From an uncultured Alphaproteobacteria bacterium (GTDB taxonomy: Bacteria; Pseudomonadota; Alphaproteobacteria; HIMB59; GCA-002718135): DNA of 42,398 nt. How positions within the stretch are numbered: the first letter of the stretch is position 1; each line of letters begins with the position of its first letter. The translations under genes were made by a program, and so were the position numbers. The notes under the pieces are model-generated. The model made no database searches, was not told where the DNA came from, and was given only the letters and a program-made list of their open reading frames with translations. The stretch is from the NCBI GenBank assembly GCA_902569865.1, contig CACFVT010000007.1, forward strand, positions 1 to 42,398. Direction: 5' to 3'. This document shows positions 41,449 to 42,398 of the stretch, piece after piece.

Positions 41449-42398
41449 ATGATTCAAAAGAAAAATATTAAAATTAATGAAAAGCTCTTTAATTTTATTA
41501 ATAATCAAGCACTAAAAGGTATTGAAATTGATGAGGATATCTTTTGGAATGGATTTTCAGATATTGTAGATACTTACTATCCAAAAAATGTCGCTCTTTT
41601 AGAAAAGCGAAATAATTTACAAAATAAAATCAACTATTGGCATAAACAAAATAGATCTAGAGATATTGATCTTGATGAATACAAGAGTTTTTTAAAAGAA
41701 ATAAATTATATAGTTGATGAAGGACCTGATTTCAAAATTACAACATCAAATGTTGATGAAGAAATCTCAACAATTTGTGGTCCACAACTAGTAGTACCTA
41801 TTACAAATGCAAGATTTGCTATTAATGCAGTAAATGCAAGATGGGGGAGTCTATATGATGCTCTTTATGGAACAGATGCTTTGGGGGAAGTTCCACAAGG
41901 AAATAATTATGATCCTGCAAGAGGAAATAAGGTGATTGGATTCGCTAAATCACATTTAGATAAATTTGCCCCCCTAGAAAATATAAAATGGAGTGAAATT
42001 AATAAAATTGAATTGCAAGATAATAAAATTATTTTAGGTAGTATAAAGGAAAGTTCAGTAAATTTTGTAAATAAAAAACAGCTTATAGGATGGAAGTCTT
42101 CTAAAGACGATCAACTCCTAGAATTAATTTTATTAAAAAACAATCTTCATTGTAGAATATTAATTAATGAAAATGATGCAATTGGAAAAAATGATCCTGC
42201 AAATATCTCAGATATATTGGTAGAGTCTGCGATATCTAGTATTCTTGATTGTGAGGATAGTGTAGCAACTGTTGATGCTGATGATAAAATTTTAGCTTAC
42301 CAAAACTGGTTAGGTCTTACTAAAGGAGATTTAGAAGCTGAATTCGAAAAAAATAATAAACCTGTAAAGAGAGTATTAAATAAAGATATTATTTACAA
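41449..42398 (+). CDS. glcB: Malate synthase G, N-terminal part (runs off the right edge)
   Basis: From ATG 41449 the frame stays open to the end of the window (about 316 residues; the full enzyme is usually about 720). GPQLVVPITNARFAINAVNARWGSLYDALYGTD (111-143) and ESAISSILDCEDSVATVDADDK...YQNWLGL (about 262-296) are signatures of GlcB. The enzyme condenses glyoxylate with acetyl-CoA to malate. The 64-bp gap after sufE has no visible terminator hairpin. The ribosome binding site is weak (TAAGAAAT). Confidence 0.93.
   Translation, partial: MIQKKNIKINEKLFNFINNQALKGIEIDEDIFWNGFSDIVDTYYPKNVALLEKRNNLQNKINYWHKQNRSRDIDLDEYKSFLKEINYIVDEGPDFKITTSNVDEEISTICGPQLVVPITNARFAINAVNARWGSLYDALYGTDALGEVPQGNNYDPARGNKVIGFAKSHLDKFAPLENIKWSEINKIELQDNKIILGSIKESSVNFVNKKQLIGWKSSKDDQLLELILLKNNLHCRILINENDAIGKNDPANISDILVESAISSILDCEDSVATVDADDKILAYQNWLGLTKGDLEAEFEKNNKPVKRVLNKDIIY

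Noticed and set aside
1-42398. CRISPR arrays, tRNA/rRNA genes, insertion sequences or prophage genes
   Set aside because: No repeat-spacer pattern, RNA gene structure, transposase or phage-type frame was found; the longest gene-free stretch is about 214 bp.

Overview
The window is AT-rich (roughly 30% G+C by eye), gene-dense and shows no mobile elements, tRNAs, rRNAs or CRISPR arrays. Several features point to a streamlined marine alphaproteobacterium: a Cox11/pseudoazurin block next to thrC and a mitochondrial-processing-peptidase-like M16 protease, a DUF6494 small protein, a DUF3035 (BamF-like) lipoprotein, a waaA-lpxK-lpxL lipid A block, many 1-11 nt gene overlaps and four convergent gene pairs whose stop codons overlap. 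The sugar gene content resembles what I know of AT-rich groups such as HIMB59/AEGEAN-169; that placement is inference, not shown by the sequence.

Region 1 (1-4.3 kb): the 5' end of a divergent cytochrome oxidase subunit II gene, pseudoazurin, the Cox11 copper chaperone, threonine synthase, an M16 peptidase, then on the minus strand a DUF6494 gene followed by an unlisted 31-residue membrane peptide gene.

Region 2 (4.4-20.5 kb): housekeeping. ubiA is followed by a lipid A export and assembly block (msbA-like ABC exporter, DUF374 acyltransferase, waaA, lpxK, lpxL). Then come xseA-tadA (minus), a class-I glutamine amidotransferase with rluB and rsmD (plus), and a minus-strand run ribF-ileS-lspA-DUF3035-pgi.

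Region 3 (20.5-38.9 kb): a sugar-catabolism island. It holds xylA; a glyoxalase with a divergent PanB-like protein; a 9-kb minus-strand run (iolD, a sugar ABC importer of binding protein, permease and ATPase, a phytanoyl-CoA-dioxygenase-family protein, an SDR, a Gfo/Idh/MocA dehydrogenase and a MocD-like membrane di-iron oxygenase); a D-2-hydroxyacid dehydrogenase; and a second minus-strand run (COG3618 lactonase, L-fuconate dehydratase, SDR, FAH-family hydrolase, FMN L-lactate-type dehydrogenase and a Rieske-fold small protein). The lactonase-dehydratase-SDR-hydrolase-lactate dehydrogenase set matches the non-phosphorylating L-fucose route that ends in pyruvate and L-lactate. The oxygenase, MocA-like dehydrogenase, importer and ferredoxin-like protein recall the moc (rhizopine) gene set, so a cyclitol or O-methylated sugar substrate is a reasonable hypothesis.

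Region 4 (38.9 kb-end): overlapping galE-galT-sufE, then the 5' part of malate synthase G, which runs off the end.

The most unusual signals are: a Rieske-fold protein in which both histidine ligands appear to be cysteines; a sugar permease with an extra periplasmic domain of about 145 residues; an attenuator-type hairpin between the binding-protein and permease genes; and paired palindromes upstream of the fuconate dehydratase gene.
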